A stretch of DNA of 64,000 nucleotides from JAWUWD01 sp034112085 (GTDB lineage: Bacteria; Bacteroidota; Bacteroidia; Cytophagales; Cyclobacteriaceae), in contig JAWUWD010000030.1 in assembly GCA_034112085.1 (NCBI GenBank), positions 12,644-76,643 on the forward strand, read 5' to 3'. The notes beneath the pieces were generated by a model, which worked only from the letters and a program-made list of their open reading frames with translations, had not been told where the DNA came from and did not search any database. Below are positions 9,432-18,649 of this stretch, piece after piece. How positions within the stretch are numbered: position 1 is the first letter of the stretch; each line of letters begins with the position of its first letter. A program made the position numbers and the translations under genes.

Positions 9432-10631
9432 TTAAACTTTCTCAAAAATCATCGCTGCCCCTTGACCAACACCAATGCACATAGTGGCTAGACCGTATTT
9501 TGCATTATCTCTTTTCTGCATTTCATGGATTAAGGTAGCGCTAATTCTAGTTCCACTACCCCCTAGCGGATGACCGATCGCGATCGATCCACCATTAACA
9601 TTGACAATGGATGGATCTAATTCAAGATCCTTCATACATGCCAATGATTGAGACGCGAATGCTTCATTGAGTTCGATCAGGTCCAAGTCTTTAACTGACA
9701 ATCCAGCACGTTTTAGTGCTTTTTTTGTTGCTGGAACTGGACCAATACCCATGCAGTCAGGGCTAACACCAGCGACAGCCATAGAGACTATTCGTGCTTT
9801 TGGTGTCAAATTATACTTTTTAATCACCTCTTCACTGACCACAATACTTGCAGCTGCACCATCATTGATTCCTGAGGAGTTGCCAGCGGTTACACTACCA
9901 CCCTCTCGAAATGCCGGATTCAAAGTTCCCAACTTTTCTATTGAGGATAGTCTTGGGTGTTCATCTTTGCTAAAGACAATAGGTTCTTTCTTACGTTGAG
10001 GAATGCTCACTGTTACTATCTCATCATCAAACTTGCCAGCCTCATGTGCAGCTTGATACTTTAATTGTGAATTATAAGCAAATTCATCTTGCGCCAAACG
10101 ACTTATCCCCCACTTATCAGCTACATTTTCTGCCGTTTCTCCCATGCCGAATGGATGATGAAGTTTTGACAAATTCTTATTGATAAATCTCCAGCCCATT
10201 GTAGTATCATAGGTCTCAACTTTACGGCTATACGCACTTTCAGACTTAGCGGTGACAAATGGTGCACGACTCATGCTCTCAACACCTCCTGCTATATAGG
10301 CACCTCCTTCTCCAAGCATCACTCCACGAGAAGCATCCATGATAGATTGCAAACCGGACGCACATAGTCTGTTCACAGTAACACCACCAGCCTCAATGGG
10401 AATTCCAGCCAGAAGACTTGCCATTCTTGCGACATTTCTATTGTCTTCTCCGGCTTGATTAGCTGCACCAAAAATCACATCTTCGATCAATTCAAGTGGC
10501 AACTGAGGATTGCGTTCTACCAATGATTTGATGACATGGGCCGCAAGATCATCAGGACGTACTGAGGCTAATGTGCCTCCATACTTTCCTACTGGAGTTC
10601 TTACTATATCTATGATGTATGCAGAATTCAT
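9432..10631 (-). CDS. Acetyl-CoA C-acyltransferase (thiolase, PcaF/PaaJ-like)
   Basis: A 399-residue thiolase that would cleave 3-ketoacyl-CoA with CoA, or condense two acyl-CoAs. The acyl-carrying Cys is residue 90 in NRLCASGLQS. The C-terminal His (AIGHPLGGSG) and general-base Cys (TMCIGVGQG) are in place. The segment TYDTTMGWRFIN...ETAENVADKW resembles the 3-oxoadipyl-CoA thiolases of aromatic degradation (PcaF, PaaJ). No other beta-oxidation or aromatic-degradation gene is adjacent, so a general fatty-acid or ketone role is just as likely. It is divergent from the DUF4293 gene. Confidence 0.92.
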   Translation of the reverse strand: MNSAYIIDIVRTPVGKYGGTLASVRPDDLAAHVIKSLVERNPQLPLELIEDVIFGAANQAGEDNRNVARMASLLAGIPIEAGGVTVNRLCASGLQSIMDASRGVMLGEGGAYIAGGVESMSRAPFVTAKSESAYSRKVETYDTTMGWRFINKNLSKLHHPFGMGETAENVADKWGISRLAQDEFAYNSQLKYQAAHEAGKFDDEIVTVSIPQRKKEPIVFSKDEHPRLSSIEKLGTLNPAFREGGSVTAGNSSGINDGAAASIVVSEEVIKKYNLTPKARIVSMAVAGVSPDCMGIGPVPATKKALKRAGLSVKDLDLIELNEAFASQSLACMKDLELDPSIVNVNGGSIAIGHPLGGSGTRISATLIHEMQKRDNAKYGLATMCIGVGQGAAMIFEKV

Positions 10632-10795
10632 AAGCTTGATATATTTTGACCCATTTTAATCGATGAGTCCGTGATTAAGTTTATTCCTATTTCTTATTTG
10701 AATATCTATTCATTTACTTTGCAGCGCAATTTATAGAATCTCTGAATCAATCATTGTATAAAAGGCAATAGACATACGACAAAATCAATTAAAAA

Positions 10796-11278
10796 ATGAT
10801 ACAAAGAATCCAATCAATATTTTTAGTGCTTATGATCGCCTGTATGGGGGCATTCTTATACCTACCAATATGGGGAAAGATGGACATAGCAACTGGAGAG
10901 GTACACCAACTCAAAGCAATCGCTCATGAGCAATATACAGAAGCTGATGAGATTGGCACAAAAGAATATATGCCATTTGCATTAGCTGGTGCACTCGCGG
11001 GAGTAATTATATTGATTTCAATCATCGAACTCTTTCAATATAAAAACAGGCTACTCCAAATGAAACTTGGAATGCTTAACTCAGTCTTGATCGTCATAAT
11101 TTTAGGACTTTTGATGTGGTTTATCTTCTCGGGCCAAGACCAATGGCTGCCAACGATTCCGGGTCAGTTTGGTGTTGGTTTATTTATGCCAGCACTAGCA
11201 ATGATTTTCAATAGAATGGCCATTCGCGCTATCAAAAAAGACGAAGATCTAGTAAGATCTGTGGATCGAATACGATAA
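10796..11278 (+). CDS. DUF4293 four-helix membrane protein
   Basis: A 160-residue integral membrane protein of DUF4293, a family known almost only from Bacteroidota. Four hydrophobic helices are visible at about residues 6-26, 58-80, 88-110 and 118-145. The N-terminus MIQRIQSIFL is characteristic. Its function is unknown. A clear hairpin terminator follows 20 nt after the stop, so it is a single-gene transcript. Confidence 0.85.
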   Translation: MIQRIQSIFLVLMIACMGAFLYLPIWGKMDIATGEVHQLKAIAHEQYTEADEIGTKEYMPFALAGALAGVIILISIIELFQYKNRLLQMKLGMLNSVLIVIILGLLMWFIFSGQDQWLPTIPGQFGVGLFMPALAMIFNRMAIRAIKKDEDLVRSVDRIR

Positions 11279-11298
11279 TAGTTCACTTGACACTCAAT

Positions 11299-11328
11299 AA
11301 AAAGGCTTGCCATTTGGCCGGCCTTTTT
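11299..11328 (+). terminator. Rho-independent-type terminator after DUF4293 gene
   Basis: The arms AAAAAGGC and GCCTTTTT are exact inverted repeats separated by 14 nt, and the 3' arm ends in a T run. It lies 20 nt past the stop codon of the DUF4293 gene. Confidence 0.8.
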
Positions 11329-11365
11329 AGATTCTGGACTTAGGTAATCCATAATTTAATAACAT

Positions 11366-11382
11366 GTTAATAATTTATTAAC
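11366..11382. promoter_or_regulatory. Perfect palindrome upstream of porin (possible operator)
   Basis: GTTAATAA-T-TTATTAAC is a perfect 17-bp palindrome, 61 bp before the porin start. TTAAC recurs 6 bp later, so the site has both inverted and direct repeat character. It could be an operator for a dimeric regulator such as a PhoB-type protein, but no regulator is assigned and the region is very AT-rich. Confidence 0.4.
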
Positions 11383-11442
11383 ATTAACTTAATAAGTCAC
11401 AATTTATTATCTTACTTTTCCGAAAAAGTAAATAACGCGAAA

Positions 11443-12630
11443 GTGAAAAAAAGAATTTTAGTATTTAGTCTTATTGTCTCTATGGCTACTGCCCTTGTCG
11501 CCCAAGAGATTTCAAACAACAAATTTGGAAAAGGTCTTAAAATAGTAGCTAAAGACTCTTCTTTCTCCATGAAAGCAAGCATAAGATTTCAAACTCTTTA
11601 TAATGGAGAATTGAATCTCGAATCAGACGAATGGAGTGACAATGTCATGATTCGTAGATCAAGGTTGAAATTCAATGGGCATGCTTATAATCCTAAATTA
11701 CAATATAAAATAGAGCTAGCGGTGAGTAATCGTGACAATGGAAAAGTAGCATCCGAAAACAACTTAGCTGCAAGTATTGTATTAGATGCTGTTTTGAAAT
11801 ATAAGTTCTCACCAGGGTGGGAATTGTGGTTTGGTCAAACAAAACTTCCTGGCAACAGAGAGCGTGTAATCTCATCACAAGCACTTCAGTTTGTTGATCG
11901 TAGTCAGGTCAACTCTAAATACACCATCGATCGTGGTACAGGCGTCCAATTGCACCATAAGCATAATATGGGCAAGATGGTAGTGAAAGAAGCTGGATCT
12001 ATTTCGATGGGGGAAGGTAGAAATTATACCGATGACAATATTGGAGGTTATGAGTTTACGGGTAGAATTGAATTTTTACCTTTTGGAGAGTTTACTAGTA
12101 AGGGAGATTATTTTGGAAGTGACTTGAAAAGAGAAGAAAAGCCCAAGCTGTCTATAGGGGTGACTTATGATCAGAATAATAGTACAACAAGAGTTCAAGG
12201 ATTTAAAGGTAAGTTTTTGAATGGCTATGCCAGAGACATAAAAACAACGTTTATAGATGCTATGTTTAAATACAATGGATTCTCTACGATGATTGAATAT
12301 GCCAATAAAAAAACTGCCAATGTTCCTTTTGGATATATTCTTGAAGATGATGGAAGTTTGAATCAAACATTCTACATCACTGGAACGGGCATAAATCTAC
12401 AAGCAGGATATTTGTTAAAGAATAATTTTGAAGTGGCAGTTAGATATACCGGTATCAAGCCAGAGGATAATAACTGGGGAGATGACTACACAGAAATGAC
12501 CTTGGGTCTTTCGAGGTATATAGTTGGTCACAGCTTAAAAGTACAAAGTGACTTCACCCATATTGACCATGATACTAACGACAGTAAAGATGCATTTAGA
12601 GTTAGGTTCCAAGTAGAGCTATCCTTCTAG
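11443..12630 (+). CDS. Phosphate-selective porin O/P family protein
   Basis: A 395-residue outer-membrane porin of the OprP/OprO type, beginning with a GTG start and a signal peptide (MKKRILVFSLIVSMATALVAQ). The family signature around residues 45-85 is seen: SIRFQTLYNG, then MIRRSRLKFNGHAYNPKLQYKIEL. The protein ends in Phe after alternating beta strands. OprP relatives take up phosphate or polyphosphate, but anion selectivity depends on basic channel residues that cannot be read from sequence alone. It is transcribed alone. A palindrome at 11366-11382 lies in the promoter region. Confidence 0.85.
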   Translation: MKKRILVFSLIVSMATALVAQEISNNKFGKGLKIVAKDSSFSMKASIRFQTLYNGELNLESDEWSDNVMIRRSRLKFNGHAYNPKLQYKIELAVSNRDNGKVASENNLAASIVLDAVLKYKFSPGWELWFGQTKLPGNRERVISSQALQFVDRSQVNSKYTIDRGTGVQLHHKHNMGKMVVKEAGSISMGEGRNYTDDNIGGYEFTGRIEFLPFGEFTSKGDYFGSDLKREEKPKLSIGVTYDQNNSTTRVQGFKGKFLNGYARDIKTTFIDAMFKYNGFSTMIEYANKKTANVPFGYILEDDGSLNQTFYITGTGINLQAGYLLKNNFEVAVRYTGIKPEDNNWGDDYTEMTLGLSRYIVGHSLKVQSDFTHIDHDTNDSKDAFRVRFQVELSF

Positions 12631-12729
12631 AAAAGCTATTGTCAACTCCGTAAAATGAGCATCTAAATTAATAGAGTAAATAATTGAAGAAGATTATTAT
12701 CAGAATTTACCTGCGATAATGAAGTCCAA

Positions 12730-14184
12730 CTAGGAATGTCTCCAAAAGTACGGAGTAAATAGCATCAGCACAGTAAATAACTCAAGCCTTCCTAATAACA
12801 TAAGAAAGCTAAGAATCCATTTACTGGCATCTGGCATGTGTGCAAAATTATTGACAGGACCTACCGAACCCAACCCAGGACCAATATTGCCAAGTGAAGT
12901 AGCAGACGCTCCGATAGCTGTCATCACATCTACTCCTGTTAGTGCTATCCCTATGCTGCCAAGGGCAAATATTAGAATATAAATCATCATAAAAGCCAAT
13001 ACGTGAAACGTGATATCTCGATTGATGGCTTTGTGATTTAGCCGAACCGGAATGACTGCAGAAGGATGAAGTTGTCGTTTCATTTCCAAGAAACTGTTTT
13101 TAAATAAAATAATGTGTCTTACAATTTTCACACCTCCAGCTGTTGAACCGGAAGATCCTCCAATAAACATCAAGGTAAAGAAAACCATTGTTAGGAATGG
13201 CATCCATTGTGTATAGTCTGTTGACACATAGCCAGTTGTGGTAAGAATGGAAACAGTTTGAAAGAGTGCTTCCCTAAACGCCAGCTCAATATCGGTACCA
13301 CCCAAAAGATAAATAGTACAGCCAATTATAATAGACAATGCTGCGGTAATCACTAGGTACACTCTAAACTCTTCATTTGACCAAAGTTTTTTGAATTTTC
13401 CTTTGAACCCAAAATAGGTTATGGTGAAGCTTGTTCCAGCTAAAAACATAAAGAGCACAATGACATATTGGATATAGGCAGAATCAAAGAAGGCAATACT
13501 GTCCTGCTTAGTAGAGAATCCACCGGTAGCCATAGTGGTCAGGGAGTGATTGATTGCATCAAAAAAGGACATGCCTCCAAACATTAATAACACCAACTCT
13601 AATATTGTGAGACTTAAGTAGATAAGCCAAAGCCTTTTTGCGGTGTCTTTGATTCTTGGCTTAAGTTTTTCCGGACTGATACCGGGAGCTTCTGCCACAA
13701 ACAACTGCATGCCACCAATTCCCAAAATTGGTAAGATCGCCACTGTGAGAACAATGATCCCCATACCCCCAATCCACTGTGTCAGACTTCTCCAGAATAA
13801 TACCCCTTTCGGCATTGCTTCGATATCATTGAGAATAGATGCTCCAGTGGTCGTAAATCCAGACATGGTCTCAAAAAACGCATCTGTAAAAAACTCTATT
13901 GATCCAGAAAAGAAATACGGCAGCGTACCAAAAAATGACATCATCAGCCAACCTAATGTGACCACAAGATAGCCATCACGCTTCTTAAGTTCTTTATTTT
14001 TTTGCTTTTGGCCAATCAGCCAGCAACTTATTCCTACGATTAAGGTTATTCCGCTACTATAAATGAAAGTCAACCAATCTTCTCCGTAGTAGATTGAGAA
14101 GGGGACACACAGCAACATAGATATCCCGCTAATAGATAGCAGCAACCCAAGGATCCCGATAATGACTCGGATATTAAGCCGCAT
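12730..14184 (-). CDS. trkH: Trk potassium uptake channel subunit TrkH
   Basis: A 484-residue membrane protein of the TrkH/KtrB family, the ion-conducting subunit of a potassium uptake system. The four pore-loop filters with conserved Gly are visible as TTTGAS, TMATGGFST, ILTTTGYVST and TSLGNIGPG. About ten membrane helices match the family. It is the second gene of a trkA-trkH pair, starting 53 nt after the trkA stop, and the two proteins form the gated complex in the inner membrane. Confidence 0.93.
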   Translation of the reverse strand: MRLNIRVIIGILGLLLSISGISMLLCVPFSIYYGEDWLTFIYSSGITLIVGISCWLIGQKQKNKELKKRDGYLVVTLGWLMMSFFGTLPYFFSGSIEFFTDAFFETMSGFTTTGASILNDIEAMPKGVLFWRSLTQWIGGMGIIVLTVAILPILGIGGMQLFVAEAPGISPEKLKPRIKDTAKRLWLIYLSLTILELVLLMFGGMSFFDAINHSLTTMATGGFSTKQDSIAFFDSAYIQYVIVLFMFLAGTSFTITYFGFKGKFKKLWSNEEFRVYLVITAALSIIIGCTIYLLGGTDIELAFREALFQTVSILTTTGYVSTDYTQWMPFLTMVFFTLMFIGGSSGSTAGGVKIVRHIILFKNSFLEMKRQLHPSAVIPVRLNHKAINRDITFHVLAFMMIYILIFALGSIGIALTGVDVMTAIGASATSLGNIGPGLGSVGPVNNFAHMPDASKWILSFLMLLGRLELFTVLMLFTPYFWRHS

Positions 14185-14237
14185 AAGAATAAACTTTGAC
14201 TAGTGTGGAATATCTATAGGCCATCTTATGCAAACAT

Positions 14238-15578
14238 CTATTTGAAAAATTCTTCAACTATTTGGATGCACCCCGGTCTGCAAAGCACTACTACACGATC
14301 TCTAGGGAGCAATTGAAAATCTCCCATAGCTGTTTGACCAACTCCCTTTCTCACAACTCCACCTATTATGGCTCCTTTAGGAAAGTCGAGTTGTTTAATC
14401 GTGTTTGTTGTAATCTTAGAACCTGCATTGACAATAAACTCCAGTATTTCTGCATCCACACCATGAATACTAGTCAATGAAATTACATTTCCCTGACGGA
14501 TGTATCTGAATATAAAGTTAGCAGCAATCAATTTTTTATTGATCATTGTATCTACTCCTATATCTTGAGATAAGTGGATATAATCCATATTCTCTACTAA
14601 CGAAATAGTCTTATTTACTTTATGTTTTTTAGCAACAAGCGCAGACATAATATTAGTCTCTGAGTTACCAGTAACCGCAATAAAGGCGTCCATGTTTTCG
14701 ATGCCCTCTTCTTGAAGTAAGTCTACATCACGGCCATCACCATTGATAACCATTACATTTTTAAGCTCATCCGCGAGTTCGAAAGCCTTATTTTTATCCT
14801 TCTCGATCAACTTCACGTTGAACTTTCTACTTAGTCTTTTAGCAGCATGGTAGCCCACTTTACTCCCTCCAAGAATCATGACGTTCTTGATGCCAACTCT
14901 TGGTTTTCCTGAGAGTTCCATGATCTTATTGATCCCTTCAGGTTCTGCAATAAAGTATGCGTGATCACCCAATTGATACTGATTATCTCCTCTTGGAATG
15001 ATTGTTTCTTCACCTCGTAAAATCGCAACTGTTACAAAATTTTGATCTGGATTTGATTGTGTCGATTCGTATAATTTCTGACCTAAGAACGAACTATCTT
15101 CACCAATGGTAACTCCAAGTAGTGTCAATTTTCCATTGTCAAACTCAAAACTATCTGTCAAAGCAGCTTCTTTGAGCAACCTCTTAATCTCCTTGGCAGC
15201 TAACGATTCTGGCGAGATAACTTCATCAATTCCAAGTTCCTTGAGATCAAGTTTATCCTTATTGAGTAAGTATTCTAGATTTCTTATCCTAGCAATGGTT
15301 TTTTTTGCACCGAGGTGCTTCCCAATAATAGATGTGGTGATATTCGTTTCCTCAGAAGCAGTCACAGAGATCAACAAATCTGTATTCTCGATATCAGCTT
15401 CTTCGAGCACACTATATGAGGTAGAACTTCCTTTGACAGTTGCCACATCAAGAGAATTAGATGCCGAATGTAACAGGTCTGCATTCAGATCTATAAGTAC
15501 AATTTCATGTTCCTCATAGGCTAGTAATTTTGCCAAATGAAAACCTACATCTCCAGCTCCTGCGATTATTATTTTCAT
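14238..15578 (-). CDS. trkA: Trk potassium transporter regulatory subunit TrkA
   Basis: A 446-residue cytoplasmic protein with two RCK (Rossmann-type NAD-binding plus C-terminal) repeats. The first starts MKIIIAGAGDVGFHLAKLL with the GxGxxG motif. The second begins near residue 233 (VMILGGSKVGYHAAKRL). It gates the TrkH channel in response to nucleotides. A TACCTTTG element at 15595-15602 gives it its own promoter, separating it from gldH upstream. Confidence 0.94.
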   Translation of the reverse strand: MKIIIAGAGDVGFHLAKLLAYEEHEIVLIDLNADLLHSASNSLDVATVKGSSTSYSVLEEADIENTDLLISVTASEETNITTSIIGKHLGAKKTIARIRNLEYLLNKDKLDLKELGIDEVISPESLAAKEIKRLLKEAALTDSFEFDNGKLTLLGVTIGEDSSFLGQKLYESTQSNPDQNFVTVAILRGEETIIPRGDNQYQLGDHAYFIAEPEGINKIMELSGKPRVGIKNVMILGGSKVGYHAAKRLSRKFNVKLIEKDKNKAFELADELKNVMVINGDGRDVDLLQEEGIENMDAFIAVTGNSETNIMSALVAKKHKVNKTISLVENMDYIHLSQDIGVDTMINKKLIAANFIFRYIRQGNVISLTSIHGVDAEILEFIVNAGSKITTNTIKQLDFPKGAIIGGVVRKGVGQTAMGDFQLLPRDRVVVLCRPGCIQIVEEFFK

Positions 15579-15594
15579 CTTCTTAGATCAAGAA

Positions 15595-15602
15595 CAAAGG
15601 TA
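15595..15602 (-). promoter_or_regulatory. Bacteroidota -7 element for trkA-trkH
   Basis: TACCTTTG on the minus strand matches the Bacteroidota -7 consensus TAnnTTTG and lies 16 bp upstream of the trkA start. A TTG lies upstream but only 14 bp away, shorter than the usual spacing, so the -33 half is uncertain. Confidence 0.45.
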
Positions 15603-15625
15603 TGATTTTTTCCATGCAATGAATA

Positions 15626-16111
15626 TTATTCTTGCTTTATGGATTTTTCAAGTCGGACACCAACTCCTGATAAATTGTAAAGCGAGTCAATACGCATATA
15701 CTGCTGTAATGACACCCGATACTTACCTCTATTCGTAAATTGATAATTGGAAAGTAAAGGAGTTTGCAATTCATAGAGATCCCCTATCGCACTTCTGCCT
15801 AGTGGTTTCCCCAATTTATTTGTAAAAAGTAAGGTGTTAATTAATGATTTCTCAAGCTCCTTCCCGGTAGAGTCAGACAATACATAAGTCATGTACAAGT
15901 TTCTATACCTGAATTCACTAGTATATTGGACATTTGCCAATAAATTATACTGCTGTTTAACATCGTTGACTTCAAGGTCAAACGTAAGTAGTGAATCGTG
16001 AATCCACAGCTGATCACCTAGTGTAACATTAGTCTCGTAGACCCTTGATTCATCACAGCTAACCATCATTGAGATTAGAAGAAGGCTAAAAATTAGAAGG
16101 CGATTATTCAC
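15626..16111 (-). CDS. gldH: Gliding motility lipoprotein GldH
   Basis: A 161-residue lipoprotein. I place the start at the GTG at 16111. From there the signal peptide ends in lipobox MVSC with Cys at residue 19, whereas longer upstream reading only repeats the overlapping ricT frame. After the Cys comes the family-typical SRVYETNV and a beta-rich domain. GldH is one of the lipoproteins required for Bacteroidota gliding and linked to the type IX secretion machinery. The start overlaps the ricT stop by 8 nt (GTGAATAA), pointing to translational coupling within a purD-ricT-gldH operon. Confidence 0.85.
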   Translation of the reverse strand: MNNRLLIFSLLLISMMVSCDESRVYETNVTLGDQLWIHDSLLTFDLEVNDVKQQYNLLANVQYTSEFRYRNLYMTYVLSDSTGKELEKSLINTLLFTNKLGKPLGRSAIGDLYELQTPLLSNYQFTNRGKYRVSLQQYMRIDSLYNLSGVGVRLEKSIKQE

Positions 16112-17267
16112 TTTTCTTTTTATTCGAAAAATTTGCTTTCCCTTTTCTAAATGGTTTTCTTTTCTTTTTCGGCTTACTGCCTCCACCCTTACTACTATAC
16201 TTTTTGTCCATTCTGGCCAAGTCGTTATTAAGTGCTTTTGAGGAATCGTCTTTGATCTCAAAATCATCTTCCAGCAATGTGACAGGTTCTTTACCCTCCT
16301 TATTAAGTGCTATTATTTCATTGACCCTAGCGACAGGTATTGGATGCCAAGCATTCTCTCCTTGATATCCGAACCACATTGTCTTTTTGAAAATATCTGT
16401 TTTTTGTAAATAAGCCTTCCCTTTGGCGATCTTGAGCGGAGCCTCCACTTTTGGAATATCACTAAGTGCATCCATATAGGTTTGAAGCTCATAGTTTAGA
16501 CAACACTTAAGTCGACCGCACTGACCAGAAAGTTTACTTGGGTTAAGAGAAAGGTTTTGGTACCTCGCTGCACTTGTAGAAACACTTTTAAATTCTGACA
16601 ACCAAGTGGAACAACATAACTCTCTTCCACACGATCCAATCCCTCCTAATCGACTAGCCTCTTGCCTCAAGCTAATTTGTTTCATTTCGACCCGGATTCT
16701 AAACTCTCCTGCGAGTAATTTGATCAATTCTCTAAAATCAACCCGATCTTCTGCCGAATAGTAAAAAATCGCCTTGGTATTGTCTGCTTGATACTCAACG
16801 TCAGAAAGTTTCATCTGAAGTTCGAGGTCATTTATGATTTGTCTTGCTCTGAATAGCGTAGGATTTTCTCGCTTTTTTACATCATCGTATTTTTCTATAT
16901 CACGAAGTGATGCCTTCCTATAAATTTTTCTAAGAGGTTCTTTTTTCTCATTGTACCTCTTTTTCTGCATTTGTAATCTCACCAATTCGCCCTGCATAGA
17001 GACATGTCCCATGTGATGCCCATTGGGAACATCTACAATGACCGCATCACCAGTAATTAATTCTTCTTCAGTCTTCTTATAAAATCCTTTATGCCCATTT
17101 TTAAATCTGACCTCTACAACATCTGACTTGTTCTCGGTTGGCATGTCCATATTGGATAACCAGTCGAATACATTCATCTTATTACAACCGCCCGTGCTGC
17201 AACCACCATTGCTGTTACAACCAGTCGTTTTTTCTCCTCCCGTTCCACAAGAACTACATCCCGCCAT
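16104..17267 (-). CDS. RicT-like PSP1-domain protein
   Basis: A 387-residue PSP1-domain protein related to RicT (YaaT) of Bacillus, part of an Fe-S-containing complex that affects RNA maturation and phosphorelay. The N-terminus is unusually Cys/Gly-rich (CSSCGTGG, CNSNGGCSTGGC) and could hold a metal. The core carries the family motifs GSCGRELCCSTW and GQCGRLKCCLNYE. The tail from about residue 345 is Lys/Ser-rich and probably disordered or RNA-binding. It lies 13 nt after purD and overlaps gldH. Confidence 0.87.
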   Translation of the reverse strand: MAGCSSCGTGGEKTTGCNSNGGCSTGGCNKMNVFDWLSNMDMPTENKSDVVEVRFKNGHKGFYKKTEEELITGDAVIVDVPNGHHMGHVSMQGELVRLQMQKKRYNEKKEPLRKIYRKASLRDIEKYDDVKKRENPTLFRARQIINDLELQMKLSDVEYQADNTKAIFYYSAEDRVDFRELIKLLAGEFRIRVEMKQISLRQEASRLGGIGSCGRELCCSTWLSEFKSVSTSAARYQNLSLNPSKLSGQCGRLKCCLNYELQTYMDALSDIPKVEAPLKIAKGKAYLQKTDIFKKTMWFGYQGENAWHPIPVARVNEIIALNKEGKEPVTLLEDDFEIKDDSSKALNNDLARMDKKYSSKGGGSKPKKKRKPFRKGKANFSNKKKSE

Positions 17268-17280
17268 CGCGCTTATTGTA

Positions 17281-18570
17281 TTAGTTAGTTAGCTTGAGCA
17301 AATCTTGCCCAATGTCAGTTCGGAAATTTACACCTTCCCATTTAATATCACTAACAGTACTGTAGGTTTTTTTGAGTGCGGAACTGATGTCTTCACCAAG
17401 AGTGGTGACAGCTATAACACGACCTCCATTGGTCAAAACTTTACCATCCACGTTGACTGTTCCTGCATGGAAAATCAAACTTTCGGTAGTCTCATCAGCA
17501 CCTATGATTTGTCTACCCTTTTCATAGTTACCTGGATAACCTTCTGAAACCATCATTACGGTCGTGGCAGTGCGCTCATCAATATCGAGTTTCATCTCAC
17601 TTAAAGTGCCGTTGGCTGCCGCTTGAAATACATCTACGAGATCTGTCTTTATTCGTGGAATTACCACCTCCGTTTCTGGGTCTCCCATTCTAACATTATA
17701 TTCTATCACATTTGGTTGACCATTGTCATTCATAAGTCCGATAAACAAAAACCCTACAAAGTCAACACCATCGGCAAGTAAACCATTAATAGTAGGTTTG
17801 ATTACCATATTCTCAACATTAGCCATAAATGTCGCATCAGCAAAGGGCACTGGGGATATTGCTCCCATACCTCCGGTGTTCGGACCAGTATCACCCTCTC
17901 CAATTCTTTTATAATCCTTGGCTTCAGGTAAGATCACATACCCCCCTTTGCCATCAGTTAACACAAATACTGATAATTCAATCCCAGTAAGAAAGTCTTC
18001 AATCAACACTTTAGAACTTGCGTCCCCGAAGAGTGCATTTGCTAACATATCTGTAAGTGTACTTTCAGCTACCTCTAGAGATTCGGCTATCACTACTCCC
18101 TTTCCTGCTGCAAGCCCATCAGCTTTGAGCACGATGGGTAGTGGTTGACCCTTTAGATATTCAAGACCTTCTTGAAGGGTATCTTTGGTAAATGTTTTTG
18201 ATTTGGCGGTTGGAATATCATGCTTTTTCATAAAGTCTTTCGAGAAGTCTTTACTACCCTCAAGCTGAGCACCAACTTTATCTGGACCGATGACACTGAT
18301 ATGCTTTAAGTCCGTTCTTCCAATAAAATAATCTCTCACACCTTCTACCAACGGTACTTCTGGACCGACTATTATCATGGATACCTCATTAGATAAACAA
18401 TGAGTAGCTAATCCTTCAAAATCACTTACTCCAATGTTGACATTGGTCGCAATCGAAGAAGTTCCAGCATTACCAGGTGCTACAAATAATCGATTACATT
18501 TTGGACTTTGGACGATTTTCCAAGCAAGTGCATGCTCTCTTCCTCCACTGCCTATAATAAGAATATTCAT
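17281..18570 (-). CDS. purD: Phosphoribosylamine-glycine ligase PurD
   Basis: A 429-residue GAR synthetase, the second step of de novo purine synthesis (ATP + phosphoribosylamine + glycine to GAR). It starts MNILIIGSGGREHALAWK, followed by the ATP-grasp domain (IVLKADGLAAGKGVVIA, then DYKRIGEGDTGPNTGGMGA and EYNVRMGDPETEV). Length fits the family. It is the first gene of the purD-ricT-gldH operon. A TATTTTTG element at 18593-18600 is a candidate promoter. Confidence 0.97.
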   Translation of the reverse strand: MNILIIGSGGREHALAWKIVQSPKCNRLFVAPGNAGTSSIATNVNIGVSDFEGLATHCLSNEVSMIIVGPEVPLVEGVRDYFIGRTDLKHISVIGPDKVGAQLEGSKDFSKDFMKKHDIPTAKSKTFTKDTLQEGLEYLKGQPLPIVLKADGLAAGKGVVIAESLEVAESTLTDMLANALFGDASSKVLIEDFLTGIELSVFVLTDGKGGYVILPEAKDYKRIGEGDTGPNTGGMGAISPVPFADATFMANVENMVIKPTINGLLADGVDFVGFLFIGLMNDNGQPNVIEYNVRMGDPETEVVIPRIKTDLVDVFQAAANGTLSEMKLDIDERTATTVMMVSEGYPGNYEKGRQIIGADETTESLIFHAGTVNVDGKVLTNGGRVIAVTTLGEDISSALKKTYSTVSDIKWEGVNFRTDIGQDLLKLTN

Positions 18571-18592
18571 GAGTAATTAAGTCTATTTTAGA

Positions 18593-18600
18593 CAAAAATA
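18593..18600 (-). promoter_or_regulatory. Candidate Bacteroidota -7 element for purD operon
   Basis: TATTTTTG on the minus strand fits TAnnTTTG and lies 22 bp upstream of the purD ATG. I see no convincing -33 TTTG at the usual distance. Confidence 0.35.
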
Positions 18601-18649
18601 GGGAATTATGCTGAGTAGAAATAGTGTAATTGAAAAAAGAGAAAAGTTG

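Noticed and set aside
13643..13972. Plus-strand ORF of 109 codons
   Set aside because: It is antisense to trkH, whose pore motifs are clear.
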